Assembly: GCF_000972495.1 (NCBI RefSeq)
Contig: NZ_LATM01000009.1
Span: forward strand, 124,001 to 188,000
Direction of reading: 5' to 3'
DNA length: 64,000 nt
From: Hymenobacter terrenus
Lineage (GTDB): Bacteria; Bacteroidota; Bacteroidia; Cytophagales; Hymenobacteraceae
Numbering within the stretch: the stretch's first letter is position 1; every line of letters begins with the position of its first letter. Shown here in pieces: positions 62,050 through 64,000 of the stretch. The position numbers were made by a program, and so were the translations under genes. Under the pieces are notes generated by a model. That model saw only the letters and a list, made by a program, of their open reading frames with translations. It was not told the origin of the DNA and ran no database searches.

Positions 62050-62569
62050 ATCTGCCCACTATTACGAAGCCGTCTTCAAAGACTTTCCCTTCACCGGGAT
62101 GCTGCAAACATCCATTCCCAGCCTGGGCACCTACTATGATGGCCTGCGCATCCCCGACTTGCTCCTAACTACGCGCTGGCGCCCAGACGCCAAAGGGAAT
62201 TTGGTTGGCAACTCTCGTTTTATACGCTTCACCTTTCAGACCGATGGTCCTAGCGATGCGGAGTTAAATTTCCCACACTCTGCGCTGCAACTCAAAGTCA
62301 TTAATCAAATCTGTCGATTTGATGTGACCATGGACGTCGTTTTTGGCGCCGGCGTTGTAAACAAGAAAGGCGGCAGCCTTATGGCCAATCTGGGCCTCGA
62401 AAAAATCGTCAAGGGCGGCATAGAGGGAAACGTGGAAGGCAGCCAAGAAGCCCCCGGCACCAAAACCATACTGCACGCAAACTTTGAAGGCCTGCTTAAT
62501 GCAAAAGAGCGTACCCTAGAAGTGTGGGGACAAATGACGGGTGGTGCCAGCCAGCACCGGAGCTACTAG
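62039..62569 (+). CDS. Unknown protein, 176 aa, third gene of the operon
   Basis: No family is recognised. The soluble-looking protein has a mixed beta/alpha pattern: MHVESAHYYEAVFKDFPFTGM, FIRFTFQTDGPSDAELNF, LQLKVINQICRFDVTMDVVFGAG and LEKIVKGGIEGNVEGSQEA, ending in TLEVWGQMTGG. The start is ATG at 62039 inside the previous gene (11-base overlap), so translation is coupled. A strong terminator follows. Together with the two paralogues it may form a membrane complex with a soluble partner, an inference from the operon only. Confidence 0.55.
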   Translation: MHVESAHYYEAVFKDFPFTGMLQTSIPSLGTYYDGLRIPDLLLTTRWRPDAKGNLVGNSRFIRFTFQTDGPSDAELNFPHSALQLKVINQICRFDVTMDVVFGAGVVNKKGGSLMANLGLEKIVKGGIEGNVEGSQEAPGTKTILHANFEGLLNAKERTLEVWGQMTGGASQHRSY

Positions 62570-62654
62570 GCTTCTGCCTCACCTTGCCAGCTAGCACCGC
62601 ACGTTGCTGGCTTTGACTGGGTGCGGTGCTCTAAATACTGATGCCATAGCGCAA

Positions 62655-62693
62655 AGAGCCCCCTGCTTTTGTTGAAAAGGCAGGGGGCTTTTC
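62655..62693 (+). terminator. Terminator of the paralogue operon
   Basis: AGCCCCCTGC (62657-62666) and GCAGGGGGCT (62680-62689) pair, extended by AAGAG / CTTTT parts, and are followed by TTTT. Confidence 0.85.
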
Positions 62694-62895
62694 GTGTTGG
62701 CTGGCCCTCTCCTGTGTCACAAGCCGAGTTGGGAGTACGCTAGTTGTTTGAAAATGCTAGCCAAGCTAGGGCATTGTTTAAAACGCGCGTGCGAGACGAG
62801 GATGAAGATGGCGAACAGGGAAAATAATGCGAGCTGGCACCTGGAAGGCGGCTCGCCAGGTTCGGCGCAGTCAACAAGGGCTAAGCAAAAAGTTT

Positions 62896-62983
62896 GTGGA
62901 CTATTCTTTAGTTTTGCAAAAACAATCCACGCTTTTTCGCTTAAATCTGTGGATTATTTTTGCAAAACTAAAGAATAGTCCAC
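62896..62983. repeat. 35-bp inverted repeat upstream of the HTH gene
   Basis: The left arm (62896-62930) starts GTGGACTATTCTTTAG and ends CAATCCAC; the right arm (62949-62983) is its reverse complement with a single mismatch. The loop is 18 bases. Each arm is itself bounded by GTGGA and TCCAC, so both arms start and end with short inverted ends. The right arm contains a TANNTTTG box (62955-62962). Confidence 0.85.
62955..62962 (+). promoter_or_regulatory. Candidate -7 box inside the inverted repeat
   Basis: TATTTTTG matches TANNTTTG and lies within the right arm, 38 bases before the TTG start at 63001. The repeat could thus be an operator. Confidence 0.4.
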
Positions 62984-63000
62984 CGTTTTTCCTGCTTCCT

Positions 63001-63717
63001 TTGCCACGTCGCCCGCGCTCTTCCCCTCATTTCGTGGCCCACATCCGGGCTTGGTTTGGCCTGCACCTGGATGAGTTGGCCTTGTACCTGGGCGTGAGTA
63101 AGTCCCTGATTCATGCCGTCGAACTTGGGCAGCGCACCCTCACGCCCGCCGTGAACACGGCCTTGCTGCCGCTGCTGCTCTTGCTGCCCCCGCCCAAAGT
63201 GGTGGCCGCCGCCGAAGCCGCGGCCCGGGCCGAAGCCGAGCCCAGGCCGCTCCCGAAGGCTTACACCCGCTTAGCACCCGCCCTGCCGCCGGGCACCCCG
63301 CCGCCCGATGCCGACGAGCTGGATTTTCGTCGCCGCGTGTGCCAGCAGCAGGCGGCCCGGGCCCTGGCGCAGGCGGCGGTCCTGGCCCGGCAGGCCCGCG
63401 TGGCCGCCCGCTGGGCCGCCGCGCTGCCCGCCCTGCTGCCGCCCGACCCCGACGACCCCAACAGCGCCCCCCTGCCGGACCCCGACGACCCCACGGCCCC
63501 ACCAGCGGCCCGTGCCCTGGCGGCAGCCCTGGCCCTGGCCGCCGACCCCGACGACCCCACCCGCGCCCCCGCGCACGCCCGCTGGCTCCGCAGCTGGCTG
63601 GCCTGGCGGGCGCGACCCCTGTCCCCTGCGGACGTCACGCGCTACCAGCACCTCCGTGCCCGCGCCACCGGTCTGCTGGCCGAAGCCGCCGCGCTGGAGG
63701 CAGGCGGCTTACTTTGA
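63001..63717 (+). CDS. Helix-turn-helix (XRE-like) protein with Pro/Ala-rich C-terminal region
   Basis: The 238-residue protein has an N-terminal helix-turn-helix: HFVAHIRAWFGLHLDELALYLGVSKSLIHAVELGQRTL (in parts). A low-complexity Ala/Arg/Pro/Leu-rich part follows, in which DPDDP-type segments occur three times (PDPDDPNSAP, PDPDDPTAPP, DPDDPTRAP). It ends in a helical Ala-rich stretch. The start is uncertain; TTG at 63001 follows the inverted repeat, and GTG at 63034 is possible. The upstream in-frame extension runs through the inverted repeat. Probably a DNA-binding regulator. Confidence 0.6.
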   Translation: MPRRPRSSPHFVAHIRAWFGLHLDELALYLGVSKSLIHAVELGQRTLTPAVNTALLPLLLLLPPPKVVAAAEAAARAEAEPRPLPKAYTRLAPALPPGTPPPDADELDFRRRVCQQQAARALAQAAVLARQARVAARWAAALPALLPPDPDDPNSAPLPDPDDPTAPPAARALAAALALAADPDDPTRAPAHARWLRSWLAWRARPLSPADVTRYQHLRARATGLLAEAAALEAGGLL

Positions 63718-63795
63718 TTGCAATCAATTTTAATCTCGATTGTAAAATATTTTTATAAAAACAAAAAATCATCATGTAATGCAACTGCTGGCGTC

Positions 63796-63803
63796 TACAT
63801 TTG
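63796..63803 (+). promoter_or_regulatory. Candidate -7 box of the last gene
   Basis: TACATTTG matches TANNTTTG, 52 bases before the ATG at 63856. AT-rich DNA lies upstream. Confidence 0.4.
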
Positions 63804-63855
63804 CCTCCCTCAGTGGGCAGTCGCCCGCGCTTTTCACCTTCCCAACCCCTTTTTT

Positions 63856-64000
63856 ATGGTTTTGAACATCCCCCTAAATCTGACCCTGGATTTTACGTCG
63901 CTCGACACCTGGGCAAAATGCGATAAAGCCACAGAGGAAGTCACGTTTGAGCGCAAATCATTCACCGTCCGCGATGCCAGCATCGACCTGGCCGACGAGC
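63856..64000 (+). CDS. Unknown protein, N-terminal part only (3' partial)
   Basis: Only 48 codons are in the window: MVLNIPLNLTLDFTSLDTWAKC, then DKATEEVTFERKSFTVRDAS and IDLADE. No family is recognised. There is no signal peptide; the sequence looks like the beginning of a soluble protein. It lies downstream of the HTH gene in the same direction with its own candidate promoter. Confidence 0.5.
   Translation, partial: MVLNIPLNLTLDFTSLDTWAKCDKATEEVTFERKSFTVRDASIDLADE

Noticed and set aside
63140..63651. Several long antisense and out-of-frame ORFs over the HTH gene.
   Set aside because: All are of extreme Arg/Gly/Ala/Pro composition, as expected from very GC-rich DNA in wrong frames.

Overview
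The window reads as chromosomal DNA of a Bacteroidota bacterium, most likely Hymenobacter or a close relative (Cytophagales). Reasons: GC-rich coding DNA; two secreted proteins with type IX (Por) C-terminal sorting domains; TANNTTTG promoter boxes and almost no Shine-Dalgarno sequences; many families frequent in this group (DUF2141, DUF6624, DUF6134, DUF6268, DUF547, FG-GAP repeat proteins); GTG/TTG starts and strong bidirectional hairpin terminators. The genus is an inference from protein flavour, not from a marker gene. No rRNA, tRNA or CRISPR array was seen.

Layout. 1-6.5 kb: 3' end of an M36 metalloprotease, a small unknown gene, TerC and YajQ proteins, two decayed genes (a GNAT acetyltransferase and an Mpo1-like DUF962 gene, each with a frameshift), a PaaI-like thioesterase, a NYN-nuclease/cold-shock fusion and a YdjM-like membrane protein. 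6.8-20 kb: mfd, small secreted proteins, an ElaA acetyltransferase, a DsbA/FrnE oxidoreductase, two DUF892 ferritin-like stress proteins, an aldo/keto reductase, the proBA proline operon, a DUF2141 protein and a type II NADH dehydrogenase.

20-27 kb is the accessory part. It holds an AAA ATPase overlapping a TOPRIM-like DUF4276 gene, two unknown genes, a BIME-like array of alternating palindromes, a DUF433/DUF5615 toxin-antitoxin locus whose toxin has an in-frame stop, and an AT-richer two-gene unit (unknown protein plus DUF4365 nuclease-like protein). Next to that unit lie a 3' fragment of a ribonucleotide reductase gene and a truncated DUF4136 lipoprotein gene. This is the most likely place for an undescribed (anti-phage) system, but function is inferred only from family type and context.

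27.5-47 kb: an RsbQ-like hydrolase, a large metalloprotease/beta-propeller/barrel protein, a glycerophosphodiesterase, a sphingolipid-type desaturase, MsrA, a nine-PAS histidine kinase, a methionine aminotransferase with its omega-amidase, an FG-GAP T9SS cargo, MurF, RfbC and a GT4 glycosyltransferase. 48-60.8 kb: cytochrome c, a DUF6056 membrane protein, HflX, DUF6268, DUF6134 and DUF547 proteins, a three-gene overlapping operon (glycosyltransferase, epimerase, short-chain dehydrogenase), a second toxin-antitoxin locus with a dead toxin, polyphosphate kinase and a SixA phosphatase. 61-64 kb: an operon of two paralogous unknown proteins plus a third unknown, then a 35-bp inverted repeat in front of a helix-turn-helix protein, and the start of an unknown gene cut by the window end.

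Repeats are a theme: a dispersed TGCTGAGCGG-type intergenic repeat (one copy supplies a start codon), a 219-bp nested palindrome at 60.1 kb, and three copies of a CCAGCCGC stem-loop around the accessory region. Several genes have the promoter -7 box only 4-5 bases before the ATG, which suggests leaderless or near-leaderless transcripts.
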